Source of the DNA: Dyella subtropica
Lineage (GTDB): Bacteria > Pseudomonadota > Gammaproteobacteria > Xanthomonadales > Rhodanobacteraceae
Length of the DNA stretch: 61,178 bases
Assembly: GCF_026283965.1 (NCBI RefSeq)
Contig: NZ_JAPDPD010000027.1
Span: forward strand, 1 to 61,178
Direction of reading: 5' to 3'
In this document: piece by piece, positions 1 through 10,704 of the stretch
Layout: every line of letters begins with the position of its first letter
How positions within the stretch are numbered: position 1 is the first letter of the stretch
Program-made: the position numbers and the translations under genes
The notes under the pieces: model-generated
Database searches by the model: none
The model's input: only the letters and a program-made list of their open reading frames with translations
What the model was told of the DNA's origin: nothing

Positions 1-62
1 GCACCCTGTGCGCGACAAACCGGCAGGATTGCCGGTTTGTCGCGCACAGGGTGCGCTCCTAC
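1..62. repeat. GTAG-type REP element, left edge cut by window
   Basis: A 25-base arm (1-25) pairs perfectly with 30-54 around a 4-base loop, and the right end finishes with GCTCCTAC (55-62). The matching GTAGGAGC on the left lies outside the window. Three more copies occur at 2007-2106, 13614-13785 and 51109-51218. The layout fits REP elements with a GTAG head, known from Stenotrophomonas and Pseudomonas, which are mobilised by RAYT transposases. No RAYT gene is in the window. Confidence 0.8.
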
Positions 63-168
63 AAAGAATCTGGGAGCAGTGGCTCTATGACTTTGCCCTG
101 AAGTGGCACTTATGACGCCGGTGCGAAATCAGGAGGATGCGCTTGCCCCCCATTCCATCGAGGTCGTC

Positions 169-1185
169 ATGCGTCGCTTCATCCCGATTTGCTTCCTACT
201 TTTCATGCTTGTCGCCACATCGCTATGGGCCCAGGACGGCCAGCAGCGTGCTGAAGCGGCAGGTCATAGCCTGATCGGCTCGCCGGCACCGCGATTGGTG
301 CTCAAGACTATTGATGGGCAGACCATCGATCTGACCAGCCTGTATGGCAAGAAGGCCATCTACCTGAAGTTCTGGGCCACCTGGTGTGTGCCCTGTCGCG
401 AGCAGATGCCGCATTTGAAGCACACCTACGAGGAGGCGGGCCCGGAGTTGGCGGTGATCGCCATCGATGTCGGCTTCAATGACAGTGTGGAAGAGGTGCG
501 CAAGTATCAGCGGCAGATGGGCTTGACCATGCCCATCGTGTTCGACGAAGACGGCTCGCTGGGGGAAGCGTTCCACCTGCGAGTGACGCCGCAGCACGTG
601 GTGATCGGACGCGACGGGCGCATTCTGTACATCGGACACGAAGCGAACGCGAAGCTCGATGCCGCGCTGTTGGCCGCGCGTACTACCGCATCGCCAACAG
701 CGGTGGCGGGCGCGGTGGCGCCGAAGGACGAACCTCATTACGACGTGGGCGATCGCGTGCCGGACTTCACCGCGTCCACGCTCGGTGGCGGGTCGTTCCA
801 GCTGTTGGATGCGAAGCGTCCGACGGTGCTGGCGTTCCTTTCTCCCTGGTGTGAGTCGTATCTCGCCACCAGCCGGCCGGGTCTGGCGCAGAGTTGCCGT
901 GCGGTTCGCGAGCAGGTGGCGGCCTTGTCGGGCGACCCTCACGTGCGCTGGCTGGGGGTGGCCTCGGGTCTATGGGCCAGTCGTGATGAGTTGACCAAAT
1001 ATCGCGACGAGAAACATATTGGTATTCCGCTCACGCTCGACGAATCCGGCGCGCTGTTCCGTCGCTTCCGCGTCACCCATGTGCCGACGCTGCTGCTCAT
1101 CGATGCCCAGGGACGCATTGTCCGTCGCATCGAGGATGCGGATAAGCAGCTTGGCGCCACCTTGAAAACCTTGTCGGCGCGTTGA
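169..1185 (+). CDS. secreted protein with two TlpA/thioredoxin-like domains
   Basis: 338 residues with an N-terminal signal peptide (MRRF followed by a hydrophobic stretch ending near LWA), so the protein should act in the periplasm. Domain 1 (about 38-170) is TlpA/ResA-like with the redox motif WCVPC (Cys73, Cys76) and a cis-proline TP. Domain 2 (about 190-335) repeats the fold, but its active site reads PWCESY and keeps only one cysteine (Cys228). Start ATG 169 has a GAGG five bases upstream; a GTG at 103 stays open but would bury the signal peptide. The likely role is thiol-disulfide exchange or reductant delivery in the periplasm; the substrate is unknown. Confidence 0.85.
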   Translation: MRRFIPICFLLFMLVATSLWAQDGQQRAEAAGHSLIGSPAPRLVLKTIDGQTIDLTSLYGKKAIYLKFWATWCVPCREQMPHLKHTYEEAGPELAVIAIDVGFNDSVEEVRKYQRQMGLTMPIVFDEDGSLGEAFHLRVTPQHVVIGRDGRILYIGHEANAKLDAALLAARTTASPTAVAGAVAPKDEPHYDVGDRVPDFTASTLGGGSFQLLDAKRPTVLAFLSPWCESYLATSRPGLAQSCRAVREQVAALSGDPHVRWLGVASGLWASRDELTKYRDEKHIGIPLTLDESGALFRRFRVTHVPTLLLIDAQGRIVRRIEDADKQLGATLKTLSAR

Positions 1186-1201
1186 GTGCCTCTGATCATC
1201 A

Positions 1202-1219
1202 TCCCGGCTCAAGCCGGGA
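1202..1219. repeat. small hairpin resembling the second module of the dispersed composite repeat
   Basis: TCCCGGCT and AGCCGGGA face each other over 2 bases in the gap between the thioredoxin-like gene and the cupin gene. The core CCCGGC/GCCGGG and the following GGGACT resemble the second module of the repeats at 8052-8151 and 32153-32252. It could also be a weak intrinsic hairpin; no T-run follows. Confidence 0.35.
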
Positions 1220-1243
1220 CTGATCGTCTGACGGAGAAAGGCC

Positions 1244-1678
1244 ATGAGTCGTTTCACACGCTTCACGTCGATCGCGCTGCTCGCTGCATTAGGTGTGTCC
1301 ACATCGGCCCTAGCTGCTGAGGAGCACGACCTGCTTGCGGCGCCGCTGACCCAGGCTCCGGGTCGTGAGCTCACCGCGCTCACTGTCACCTACGGGCCCG
1401 GGCAGTCCACGCGTCCGCATCACCACGGCGCCGATGCATTCGTCTACGTCCTCTCTGGCCGTATCCGCAGTCAGTTGGAAGGTGGCCCCGAGCGGGTTTA
1501 CAGCCCCGGCGAAAGTTGGTTCGAGCCGGCTGGCGCGCACCATGTGGTCAGCGGCAATGCCAGCGCGGAGCAGCCGGCAACCATGCTGGTGGTATTTGTC
1601 GCCAAGCCGGCAGCAGAGCTGACGGCCATGGACTCGCCGGCTCAGGCGCCCGTGCCGGCCCGTACCCAGTCCAAGTAG
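1244..1678 (+). CDS. secreted cupin-domain protein
   Basis: 144 residues with a signal peptide (hydrophobic core ending at ALAA, residues 1-25) followed by one small cupin domain. Cupin motif 1 is visible as PHHHGADAFVYVLSG, with three consecutive histidines and a downstream aromatic/glycine pattern. Motif 2 is PGESWFEPAGAHH. These residues normally bind one divalent metal. The 3' end overlaps the convergent cutA gene by 37 bases. Function is not known beyond a probable metal-binding periplasmic cupin; no enzyme partner adjoins it. Confidence 0.82.
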   Translation: MSRFTRFTSIALLAALGVSTSALAAEEHDLLAAPLTQAPGRELTALTVTYGPGQSTRPHHHGADAFVYVLSGRIRSQLEGGPERVYSPGESWFEPAGAHHVVSGNASAEQPATMLVVFVAKPAAELTAMDSPAQAPVPARTQSK

Positions 1679-1965
1679 GCGGTGTGGCCGCGCTCAACCG
1701 GTACGGCGATCAGTTCCGGCAGTTCGTACGGATGCAGTTCCAGCAGCCGGGCCTTCAGCGCCTCGAAGCGCCCGGCGGTGGTCTTGATCAGCAGCAGCTC
1801 CTCGCTGTCGGTAGTGACCTCTCCCTGCCAGCGGTAGGTTGAGATCACGCCGGGCAGGCGATTGATGCAAGCGGCAAGCGCTTCATTCACAAGGGTTTCG
1901 GCCAGCCTCTGAGCGCTGGCGGCATCGGGGCAGGTGCAGTAGCAGAGCAGAACGGATTCGGGCAT
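1642..1965 (-). CDS. cutA: divalent-cation tolerance protein CutA
   Basis: 107 residues, the usual CutA length. Recognisable features are the N-terminal strand with CYCTCPD, the segment LAACINRLPGVISTYRW, the EELLLIKT strand and the HPYELPELIAVPV segment with a terminal YLDWV. CutA forms cytoplasmic trimers with a ferredoxin-like fold and has been linked genetically to copper tolerance; its exact role is unsettled. The gene converges on the cupin gene (37-base overlap) and its 5' side faces a REP element. Confidence 0.93.
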   Translation of the reverse strand: MPESVLLCYCTCPDAASAQRLAETLVNEALAACINRLPGVISTYRWQGEVTTDSEELLLIKTTAGRFEALKARLLELHPYELPELIAVPVERGHTAYLDWVRAGTGA

Positions 1966-2006
1966 GCGGACAGCCTAGCGCGGCTCCGAGCCCGGCGAAA
2001 CGCTAT

Positions 2007-2106
2007 GTAGGAGCCCACTCTGTGGGCGAAACGGCCCGCGAGGGCCGCGCTCTACGCAAGATCGGCCCTGCTTCGCAGGGCTTTCGCCCACAGGGTGGGC
2101 TCCTAC
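2007..2106. repeat. GTAG-type REP/BIME element between cutA and groES
   Basis: Begins GTAGGAGC (2007-2014) and ends GCTCCTAC (2099-2106). The outer arms pair for about 25 bases with a single mismatch (ACTCTG versus the complement of CAGGGT). An internal hairpin GGCCCTG/CAGGGCT sits in the centre. It lies between the cutA start and the groES promoter. Confidence 0.85.
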
Positions 2107-2176
2107 AAAGGGCCCAAGCCCTTGAAAGGCCCCTGCCGCTCCCCCACTAGCTACTTCAGCCAACGGATCGGCCCTC

Positions 2177-2204
2177 TTGCAGGGGACAGTTGCGTCGCTA
2201 GAAT
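2177..2204 (+). promoter_or_regulatory. groES sigma-70 type promoter
   Basis: TTGCAG (2177-2182), a 16-base spacer and TAGAAT (2199-2204). The -10 abuts and overlaps the CIRCE operator by one base, so HrcA bound there would block polymerase. This is a sequence match to consensus, not an experimental start. Confidence 0.6.
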
Positions 2205-2230
2205 TGGCACTCACCCGAAGGGAGTGCTAG
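2204..2230. promoter_or_regulatory. CIRCE operator (HrcA binding site)
   Basis: TTGGCACTC, nine bases, then GAGTGCTAG. This matches the CIRCE consensus TTAGCACTC-N9-GAGTGCTAA with one change in each half. It lies about 75 bases before groES, which is where HrcA-repressed chaperonin operons carry it. hrcA itself is not in the window. Confidence 0.92.
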
Positions 2231-2304
2231 CAAAGCGCCAACACGCGCGCCGCTCCGGGTCACTTTTTTTGTTCAACCACTCAATCCAACGCTGGAGTCC
2301 ATCC

Positions 2305-2598
2305 ATGAGCAAACTGCGTCCGCTGCACGATCGCGTCATCGTCAAGCGTCTCGAAGAAGAGCGCGTCTCCGCTGGCGGCATCGTCATTCCTGACAGCGCC
2401 ACCGAAAAGCCGACTCGCGGCAAGGTCATCGCTGCCGGCACCGGCCGCATCCTGGAGAACGGCACCGTTCGCCCGATGTCGCTGAAGGAAGGCGACGTGG
2501 TGTTGTTCGGCAAGTACGCCGGCCAGGAAATCAAGATCGACGGCGAAGAGCTGGTCTTCTTGAAGGAAGAAGACGTTGTGGCGGTGATCGAGGGTTAA
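2305..2598 (+). CDS. groES: co-chaperonin GroES (Hsp10)
   Basis: 97 residues, standard length. It begins [15 protein letters not shown], has the mobile-loop segment [16 protein letters not shown], and ends [10 protein letters not shown]. GroES caps the GroEL barrel in the cytoplasm during ATP-driven folding. ATG 2305 is chosen because of the GGAG at 2294-2297 and the family N-terminus; a longer open frame upstream runs through the CIRCE site and REP and is not coding. It is first in the groES-groEL operon, with 129 bases to groEL. Confidence 0.98.
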   Translation: MSKLRPLHDRVIVKRLEEERVSAGGIVIPDSATEKPTRGKVIAAGTGRILENGTVRPMSLKEGDVVLFGKYAGQEIKIDGEELVFLKEEDVVAVIEG

Positions 2599-2715
2599 GC
2601 CCTCAAGGGGCCGCGGCGCGTTGAGCGCGAATTAAGAGCGCGCACGCCAGTCGCCGTTGGCTCCTTCTTGTACCGCTTTCAGAACGACAGAACCATTCCT
2701 ATTCAATTTTTTTGA

Positions 2716-4374
<1,659 letters not shown>

Positions 4375-4411
4375 GTCCACGCTTCCACGCTGTATCGAAG
4401 CAAGCTGTATC

Positions 4412-4446
4412 AAAGAATGCCCCGCCTTGTGCGGGGCATTCTTTTT
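4412..4446 (+). terminator. intrinsic terminator of groESL
   Basis: A 14-base stem (4412-4425 with 4431-4444) with loop CTTGT is followed by a T-run, 38 bases after the groEL stop. Confidence 0.9.
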
Positions 4447-4484
4447 GGTCGGTGCTACGTCCATGGCCTGCCACGCCCACACAG

Positions 4485-4516
4485 CAAAAAGCCCCGGAAG
4501 TTCCCTCCCGGGGCTT
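4485..4516 (-). terminator. intrinsic terminator of the 4540-4884 gene
   Basis: AAGCCCCGG (4489-4497) pairs with CCGGGGCTT (4508-4516). On the minus strand the stem is followed by five T, 24 bases after the stop of the small Ala/Lys-rich gene. Confidence 0.85.
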
Positions 4517-4539
4517 GGTCGGTTGCCTGAAGCGAGGGC

Positions 4540-4884
4540 TTAGTGGCCTTTGGTGGCATCCAGCTTGGCGTCGGCCTTCGCATCGACCTTGGCGCCAGCG
4601 GCACCAGCGCCCACGTCGGCGTTGCCGGCCGCATCGCTCGCGGCCGCTTCGGTTTTCTCCATCGCCTTGTGACCGGCGTGCTTGGCCTTGTGACCGACCT
4701 TCTGCACGACGTCGCTCGTCTTGGTGGTGGTCTGGTCGACGGTCTTGGTTGCGTCCTGCACTACGGCGCCGGCATTCACGCTGGCGTCCGCCTTGGTGGT
4801 GGCGCCAGCGGCGACCTGGGCGAAGGCGGGAACGGTCAGCACGCTGGCCGAAACGATGAGAGCAGCAAGCAGGGTCTTACGCAT
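4540..4884 (-). CDS. small secreted Ala/Lys-rich protein, function unknown
   Basis: 114 residues: a clear signal peptide (MRKTLLAALIV to AFA), then a low-complexity Ala/Lys/Asp/Thr-rich body. The body has heptad-like KTVDQTTTKTSDVVQKVGHKAKHAGHKAM and a tail of alternating KVDAKADAKLDA. The start at 4884 has a strong GGAGGT (4891-4896). It is probably periplasmic, largely helical or disordered, and I recognise no family. It is monocistronic, converges on groEL and has its own terminator. Confidence 0.75.
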   Translation of the reverse strand: MRKTLLAALIVSASVLTVPAFAQVAAGATTKADASVNAGAVVQDATKTVDQTTTKTSDVVQKVGHKAKHAGHKAMEKTEAAASDAAGNADVGAGAAGAKVDAKADAKLDATKGH

Positions 4885-5169
4885 GGGTAAACCTCCGATG
4901 GGGGATGACGCGACGCAACGTGTCGCGGCGGAGATCACGCTAGAGGTTCTTTACCTGCTGTTTCCTGAATTTCCAAAGTGCGCTTAAGCCGGCGGACATG
5001 TCGCTGAATCGCGGGCATTTGAGTGGCTGAAATGTGCGTCAGTTGTACTTGCTATTCGCCAAGTGCATGGCGCGCCTCGCTTATGGATTCGCTCTGCAAC
5101 TCCTTCCTCATGCTCGGCGCAGGCCATGCGGAGATCGTGGACAGGCTCTTGGCGAGGCACAATGGACCA

Positions 5170-8028
5170 ATGTCTAAAGAATCCCCGGCGCTACGCGCCC
5201 TGATCGACGATCGCTATGCCGAACTGGCTGCCCGCTGCCGTGCCGCTGGCGTGCCGTTGCACGATGACGCTGGCGTTGCCGAACGCATCCGGCGCACCTT
5301 GCTGGCCAGCGATTTCGCTTTCGACACCTGGTTTCGCCAACCGCAGCTGTTGGCGCCGCAAGGGCTGGAACGTTTGCGCGCCGGCAGCGATGCTAGCGCG
5401 CGTATCGAAGCGCTGAAGCTGGACCACGACGAAGCGGTATGCATGACGACGCTGCGCCGCTTCCGGCACGCGGAGGCGCTACGGCTGGTGTTTCGCGATG
5501 TGAACGGGCTGGATGAACTTCCCGAGACGCTATCTGCGACCAGTGTGCTTTATGAAGTGTTGCTGGGGGTGACTTTGGCTTGGTCCGAGCGCGCACTCGC
5601 AGCGCGTTACGGCCATAGCCGCGGCCACGATGGCGCGTTGCAGCGCATGGTGGTGGTCGGCTTCGGCAAGCTCGGCGGCAGCGAGCTGAACTTCTCCTCC
5701 GACATCGACCTGGTGCTGGCGTATCCCAGCGGTGGCCAAAGCGATGGCGCCCGATCGCTCGATAACAGCGAATACTTCGTGCGCATGGGACGGCAGCTGG
5801 TGCGTCTGCTCAACGAGCCGACGGTGGACGGCATCTGCGCGCGCGTCGATCTGCGTTTGCGGCCGTTCGGCAATGCGGGGCGTCTCGCACTGCCCTTCAG
5901 TGCGATGGAGCAGTACTACCAGAGCGAGGGCCGCGACTGGGAGCGCTATGCGTGGATCAAGGCGAGACCGGTGGCGGGCGACCGCAACGCGGGTAAGCAG
6001 CTGCAAGAACTGTTGCGCCCGTTCGTCTATCGCAAATATCTCGACTACACCGCTTTCGCCGGCCTGCGTGAGATGAAGTCGCTGATCGACGCGGAAGTGG
6101 TGCGCAAGGATCTGGCCGACAACCTTAAGCTTGGTCCTGGCGGCATCCGCGAAATCGAGTTCGTGGTGCAGCTGACCCAGTTGATTCGCGGCGGACGCGA
6201 ACCCAGCATGCGTGTGCGTGGCCTGTTGCCGGCGCTGACCGCGTGCGAGGCGCGTGGTCATATCAGTGCGGCGCGCGCCCGCGCGCTGCGCGAGGCCTAT
6301 GTACTCCTGCGCCGCGTGGAGAACCGCGTGCAGATGCTGCGCGACGCACAGACGCATGACATCCCCGAGGATGCACTCAGCCGCGAACGCATCGCGCTGG
6401 GATTGGGCAAGGCTTCGTGGGAAGCGCTGGAGGAAGAGCTGGCGCATCACCGCGCCATCGTCAGCGAGGAATTCGCGGCTGTGTTGATGCCGCAAGGCGG
6501 TCGCGCCGCCAGCGCACCCGTGGAAGACGTAGCGCTATGGCAGCGTGTCTGCGCTGAATCGCTGGACCCTGGCGCCATGGAAGCCTCCGGCTTCGTGCCA
6601 GGTGCGGAAGCTGCGGAGGCGTTGCTGAAGCTGCCCCAGGCCGCCGCCGTGCGGGCCATGCCCGCGCGCTCGCGCGAACAGCTCGATCGCCTGATGCCGC
6701 AGTTGCTGATGCTGGCGCGCGCGAGCGCGGCGCCGGTGCAGTGTCTGCTGCGCCTGTGTCGGCTAGTACAGACGGTAGCGCGGCGTTCGTCTTATCTCGC
6801 CTTGCTCGAAGAGCAGCCGGCCGCACGCAAGCGCCTCGCCAGCCTGTTTGCGGGCAGCGCGTTCCTGGCCGAGCGTGTGATTGCCCAGCCATTGTTGCTG
6901 GACGACGTACTCGATCCGCGCATCGATCAACTGCCGTTGAAACGCGCCGACATCAGTGCGGAAATCGCCCGCGTCCTCACTACGCTCGACGAGCGCGAAG
7001 CCGAAGCGGAATTGGAGCGCATCAACGAATTCAAGGCGAGTACCGCCTTCCGCCTCGGCCTCGCCTTCAATGATGGACGTGCCGACGCGGTAGCCACGGC
7101 ACGCCGCCTTGCCGTGCTGGCGGAGTCCGTTGTACTGGCCGTGACGGCGATGGCCGAACGCGAGTTGGTGGCGCAGCATGGCCGCCTGCCAGGCGAGGGT
7201 TCGGGCTTTGCCGTGCTCGGCTACGGCAGCCTGGGCGGAGAGGAGCTGGGTTTCGCTTCCGATCTCGATCTCGTTTTCGTCTATGACACCGAGCGCGCCC
7301 ATCTCATGAGCGACGGCGCGCGCCCCATCGAAGGTTCACGCTGGTACCAGCGCCTTGTGCAGCGCGTGATGAATTGGCTCACCGTGCTTACGCGTGCGGG
7401 TCGGTTGTACGAAGTGGACACGCGCCTGCGCCCGGACGGCTCCAAGGGCTTGTTGGTGAGCAGCCTGCATGCTTTCACCGAGTACCAAAAGAGCCGCGCG
7501 TGGACTTGGGAACATCAAGCACTCCTGCGCGCCAGGCCAGTGGCTGGCGATACGGCGCTCAATGCCGAGCTGGCGGAAGTCCGCCGCGGCATCCTCGCTG
7601 CGCCGCGCGACCGAGCCAGTGTGTTGCAAGAGGTCGGCAATATGCGTCAGCGCTGGCGCGCCGAACGCGATCGCTCCGACGAGCTGCAGTTCGATCTGAA
7701 GCAGGGCCATGGTGGATTGCTGGATATCGAGTTCGCGCTGCAAGGATTGGTATTGGCGCATGCGGTCGAATGCCCTGCCTTGCTCGCGGCAACGGCCAAT
7801 GCGGCCTTGATTGAGGCATGCCGGGACGCTGGGTTGCTCCATGTCGCGCAGGCGGAGGTGTTGGCGCGGGCGCATGGGGAGTTGCTGCGTCGTGCGCTGG
7901 CTTGCACCCTGGATTTGCGGTCGCGGATTGCGCCCAGGGATGAGGCGTTGGAGGGGTTGTGTGCTGAGGTGGGTGAGGTGACGCGGGCGCTTGGTTTTGA
8001 TTTTCGGGCGAAGGCTAAAGAGGTTTGA
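5170..8028 (+). CDS. glnE: bifunctional glutamine synthetase adenylyltransferase / adenylyl-removing enzyme
   Basis: 952 residues, the usual GlnE length. Two nucleotidyltransferase domains are visible. The N-terminal adenylyl-removase site has GFGKLGGSELNFSSDIDL (about 163-181) and the C-terminal adenylyltransferase site has GYGSLGGEELGFASDLDL (about 683-700); both keep the DxD metal ligands. The enzyme tunes glutamine synthetase by attaching or removing AMP in response to PII. ATG 5170 begins the family-like MSKESPALRAL; the frame is open further upstream, without similarity I recognise. It is a single gene followed by a repeat. Confidence 0.95.
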   Translation: MSKESPALRALIDDRYAELAARCRAAGVPLHDDAGVAERIRRTLLASDFAFDTWFRQPQLLAPQGLERLRAGSDASARIEALKLDHDEAVCMTTLRRFRHAEALRLVFRDVNGLDELPETLSATSVLYEVLLGVTLAWSERALAARYGHSRGHDGALQRMVVVGFGKLGGSELNFSSDIDLVLAYPSGGQSDGARSLDNSEYFVRMGRQLVRLLNEPTVDGICARVDLRLRPFGNAGRLALPFSAMEQYYQSEGRDWERYAWIKARPVAGDRNAGKQLQELLRPFVYRKYLDYTAFAGLREMKSLIDAEVVRKDLADNLKLGPGGIREIEFVVQLTQLIRGGREPSMRVRGLLPALTACEARGHISAARARALREAYVLLRRVENRVQMLRDAQTHDIPEDALSRERIALGLGKASWEALEEELAHHRAIVSEEFAAVLMPQGGRAASAPVEDVALWQRVCAESLDPGAMEASGFVPGAEAAEALLKLPQAAAVRAMPARSREQLDRLMPQLLMLARASAAPVQCLLRLCRLVQTVARRSSYLALLEEQPAARKRLASLFAGSAFLAERVIAQPLLLDDVLDPRIDQLPLKRADISAEIARVLTTLDEREAEAELERINEFKASTAFRLGLAFNDGRADAVATARRLAVLAESVVLAVTAMAERELVAQHGRLPGEGSGFAVLGYGSLGGEELGFASDLDLVFVYDTERAHLMSDGARPIEGSRWYQRLVQRVMNWLTVLTRAGRLYEVDTRLRPDGSKGLLVSSLHAFTEYQKSRAWTWEHQALLRARPVAGDTALNAELAEVRRGILAAPRDRASVLQEVGNMRQRWRAERDRSDELQFDLKQGHGGLLDIEFALQGLVLAHAVECPALLAATANAALIEACRDAGLLHVAQAEVLARAHGELLRRALACTLDLRSRIAPRDEALEGLCAEVGEVTRALGFDFRAKAKEV

Positions 8029-8051
8029 AACGCGTGCATGAGTATGCCTCT

Positions 8052-8151
8052 GCTCCCTCTCCCCGCCGGGGAGAGGGTTGGGGTGAGGGGTGGTGCTCGC
8101 GATACCGCTTCTACTTCGTCACCCCGGCGTAGGCCGGGGCCCAGTGGCGTT
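8052..8151. repeat. dispersed composite repeat, copy 1
   Basis: Module 1 is the GC-rich palindrome CTCCCTCTCCCC/GGGGAGAGGG followed by TTGGGGTGAGGGG. Module 2 is ACCGCTTCTACTTCGTC followed by the hairpin CCCCGGCGTAGGCCGGGG and CAGTGGCGTT. The same two modules in the same order and spacing occur at 32153-32252. It lies 24 bases after the glnE stop. No transposase is near. Confidence 0.75.
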
Positions 8152-8210
8152 GTTGCTCGGTCGTCGCGACTGCGTGTCCTGGCTCGCCTGCGGCAGGCGT
8201 TGCTCGCTCT

Positions 8211-9206
8211 TCAAGCGGTTCGGTGTGATTGTGCCTGGTGCTCAGCGATCTGTAGTCGCAAGGTGCTCGTCAGTGCCATGGTTTCGCGTAGCGGTAGCTG
8301 GCGCTGCATGGGAAGTGTTTCATCGATGTCATGCAGCAGGCTGGCGTCGCGCAATGCGCGATGGAAGCGCGCGATCTTTGCTGGCAGGGGTGTGGCGATG
8401 AAGGTTTGTACAGGGCAGCCGACGGCGCAGGCTTCGGACAGCATGTTCACGGAGTCGGGTGTGACGATGAGCCGGTCGGCCCAGCCGAGTACGCCGGGGT
8501 AGGGGTTGGTGCCGTCTTCGTGGCTGCTCCAGATCAGGCCGGGGATGTTGTGGAGTCGTCGGCGCATCACGGCCATCACTGCGTCTGGGGTGCGTCGTGA
8601 GGCGAGCACCAGCAGGCTGCCGCCGTCGTGGCGGTGTTGGGTGATCAGGCGGTCGGCGAGTTGTTCCGCGTAGGCCGGGTCCAAGGGCATGCCTTTGCGT
8701 GGGCCGCCGAGCAGCACGCCAACGCGTGGCTGTGGCAGTTCGTCGAAGGTGGGGCAGATGTCGCGGCCGTCGGCCAGCCAGGTGTCGTCGACCAGGTTGA
8801 GCGATCCCAAGGTATGCAGCACGTTGGGGCCACTCAGCAGATCATGTTTTGGCGCGATCACCGCGTCCCAATGCGACGGGGCCATGCGCGGGTCGAGGAT
8901 CTGCACGGTGTAGCTGTAACCCTCGGAAAGTCGGCGCAACAGACGCGTGTAGAGCGCTGCGGTACGGCCGCAGCCGATGACCACGCTGGGCCAGGGTGGG
9001 ATGAGGGTGTCGCGTCGCTGTTCGATGGGGAGGGCAAGCCGCCCGCCGAGCATGAGGCGGGGTGTGAACCACGACCAAGGAGCCCTGGCGCCCAGTACGA
9101 GATGGCGGAAGGGCAGGCCCAGCTGTTCGGCGAGGGCCAGCGCCTGGCGATCGTTGCCGGCACGGCCATCGGTGATGACCCAGCAGTCGCCATGCAGCTT
9201 TAGCAT
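8211..9206 (-). CDS. ELM1 (mitochondrial fission) family protein, DUF1022
   Basis: 331 residues. The N-terminus [23 protein letters not shown] and the segments [12 protein letters not shown] and [12 protein letters not shown] are typical of the ELM1/DUF1022 family. The family has a GT-B-like arrangement, with a C-terminal half containing [21 protein letters not shown] that recalls nucleotide-sugar sites. The plant member affects mitochondrial division; the bacterial role is not established, and a link to envelope glycans is only an inference. It is divergent from the nitroreductase gene at 9354. Confidence 0.85.
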   Translation of the reverse strand: MLKLHGDCWVITDGRAGNDRQALALAEQLGLPFRHLVLGARAPWSWFTPRLMLGGRLALPIEQRRDTLIPPWPSVVIGCGRTAALYTRLLRRLSEGYSYTVQILDPRMAPSHWDAVIAPKHDLLSGPNVLHTLGSLNLVDDTWLADGRDICPTFDELPQPRVGVLLGGPRKGMPLDPAYAEQLADRLITQHRHDGGSLLVLASRRTPDAVMAVMRRRLHNIPGLIWSSHEDGTNPYPGVLGWADRLIVTPDSVNMLSEACAVGCPVQTFIATPLPAKIARFHRALRDASLLHDIDETLPMQRQLPLRETMALTSTLRLQIAEHQAQSHRTA

Positions 9207-9353
9207 AAGAATCCGTTCACTATCTCTGTGTGGCCCGCGATTGTTTCGATTATCGCCACAGTACGTTTCATTCAGCGGGGTCCTGTTCGCTTGCGTGGGC
9301 GCTTACACTTGCAAGCTGTGGCGCCACCCGTGGCGCGTTCCTCAAGGATACCC

Positions 9354-9947
9354 ATGAGCGAGATGCTTTCCGAGACCGCCCTCGACCAACTGTTCCGTCA
9401 GGCCCGTACGTTCAACGCGTGGCTGCCGAAGCCGGTGAGTGACGAGCAGCTGCATCAGCTCTACGCATTGGCCAAGTTCGGTCCGACCAGCGCCAATTGC
9501 TTGCCGATGCGCGTCGTGTTTGTGAAGTCGAAGGAGGCGAAGGAGAAGTTGTCGCCGTTCCTTTCCGAAGGCAATCGCGCCAAGACCATGATCGCCCCGG
9601 TCACCGCGATTATCGCAACCGACCACGAGTTCTACGAAAAGCTGCCGCAGCTGTTCCCGCACGCTGATGCGCGCAGCTGGTTTGCCGGCAATCAGCCGCT
9701 GATCGACACCACGGCGTTCCGCAATGCAACTTTGCAGGGTGCCTACGTGATCATGGCGGCGCGCTCGCTGGGCCTGGATTGCGGCCCGATGTCGGGCTTC
9801 GACAACGCCGGTGTGGATGCGGCGTTCTTCGCCGGTACGCCGGTCAAGTCCAACTTTCTGATCAATATCGGTTACGGCGATGCCAGCCGCGACCTGTTCC
9901 CGCGCAGCCCGCGTCTGTCGTTCGACGAGGCCTGCGAGATCGCCTGA
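9354..9947 (+). CDS. RutE/HadB-type nitroreductase (malonic semialdehyde reductase family)
   Basis: 197 residues of the FMN-dependent nitroreductase fold. The N-terminal FNAWLPKPV and the segment [18 protein letters not shown] are characteristic of the RutE subgroup, as is the C-terminal [15 protein letters not shown]. RutE reduces malonic semialdehyde to 3-hydroxypropionate in pyrimidine degradation. No other rut genes lie nearby, so the true substrate is open. AAGGA lies 5 bases before ATG 9354. Confidence 0.88.
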   Translation: MSEMLSETALDQLFRQARTFNAWLPKPVSDEQLHQLYALAKFGPTSANCLPMRVVFVKSKEAKEKLSPFLSEGNRAKTMIAPVTAIIATDHEFYEKLPQLFPHADARSWFAGNQPLIDTTAFRNATLQGAYVIMAARSLGLDCGPMSGFDNAGVDAAFFAGTPVKSNFLINIGYGDASRDLFPRSPRLSFDEACEIA

Positions 9948-10009
9948 GAGAGCGGCATAACGTTATCTCTTGCCCGTTTCGCACCCCACTTCTCCACGGA
10001 GACTTAACC

Positions 10010-10603
10010 ATGCGTGCATTTCGTTACCTCGTTCTCGCCGGCCTGATCGGCGCCGCTGTTACCGCCCAGGCCGAGCCGGTCACCTACAAGCTGGACCCCG
10101 GCCACACCAACGTGCTGTTTAGCTGGAGCCACTTCGGGTTCTCCAACCCCACCGCCAACTTTGGCCTGGGCGAGGGCACCTTGGTGTTCGACGAAAAGAA
10201 CCCGGCGCAGTCTTCGGTGGAAGTGACCCTTCCACTGGCCGACTTGGACACCCACATGTCCAAGCTCGACGAGCACCTGAAGAAGCCGGATTTCTTCGAC
10301 GCCGAGAAATTCCCCGCCGCGACCTTCAAGAGCACCAAGGTGCAGGCCCTGGGCGGCGGCAAGTTCAAGGTCACGGGTGACCTGACCGTGCACGGCGTGA
10401 CCAAGCCGGTGGTGCTGGATGCCAAGCTCAACAAGAGCGGCGTGCACCCGATGATGAAGGTGCAGACCGTGGGCTTCGATGCCTCCACCACGGTCAAGCG
10501 CTCGGATTTCGGCATGGGCGCCTACGTGCCGAACGTCAGCGATGAGATCAAGATCCGCATCACCACGGAAGCCTCGGTGCCGAAGGCCGACGGCGCGCAG
10601 TAA
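10010..10603 (+). CDS. yceI: YceI family periplasmic lipid-binding protein
   Basis: 197 residues with a signal peptide cleaved near AQAEP. The YceI lipocalin-like barrel is marked by YKLDPGHTNVLFSWSHFGFSN, LKKPDFFDAEKFPAATF and GDLTVHGVTKPVVLD. Family members bind polyisoprenoid chains in the periplasm. GGAG lies 9 bases before the ATG. It follows the nitroreductase gene on the same strand after 62 bases and ends at a bidirectional terminator. Confidence 0.93.
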   Translation: MRAFRYLVLAGLIGAAVTAQAEPVTYKLDPGHTNVLFSWSHFGFSNPTANFGLGEGTLVFDEKNPAQSSVEVTLPLADLDTHMSKLDEHLKKPDFFDAEKFPAATFKSTKVQALGGGKFKVTGDLTVHGVTKPVVLDAKLNKSGVHPMMKVQTVGFDASTTVKRSDFGMGAYVPNVSDEIKIRITTEASVPKADGAQ

Positions 10604-10618
10604 GTTTTATCGCGCAGC

Positions 10619-10652
10619 AAAAAGCCCGCGCCGGAAACGGCGCGGGCTTTTT
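10619..10652. terminator. bidirectional intrinsic terminator
   Basis: A 15-base perfect stem (10619-10633 with 10638-10652) with a GAAA loop, A-run on one side and T-run on the other. It serves both yceI and the convergent gene at 10705-11976. Confidence 0.92.
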
Positions 10653-10704
10653 CTTGGGAGCGGAGAGAGCGTAGCGATCACCACCGCTTTTGTTCTCCGT
10701 TCTC

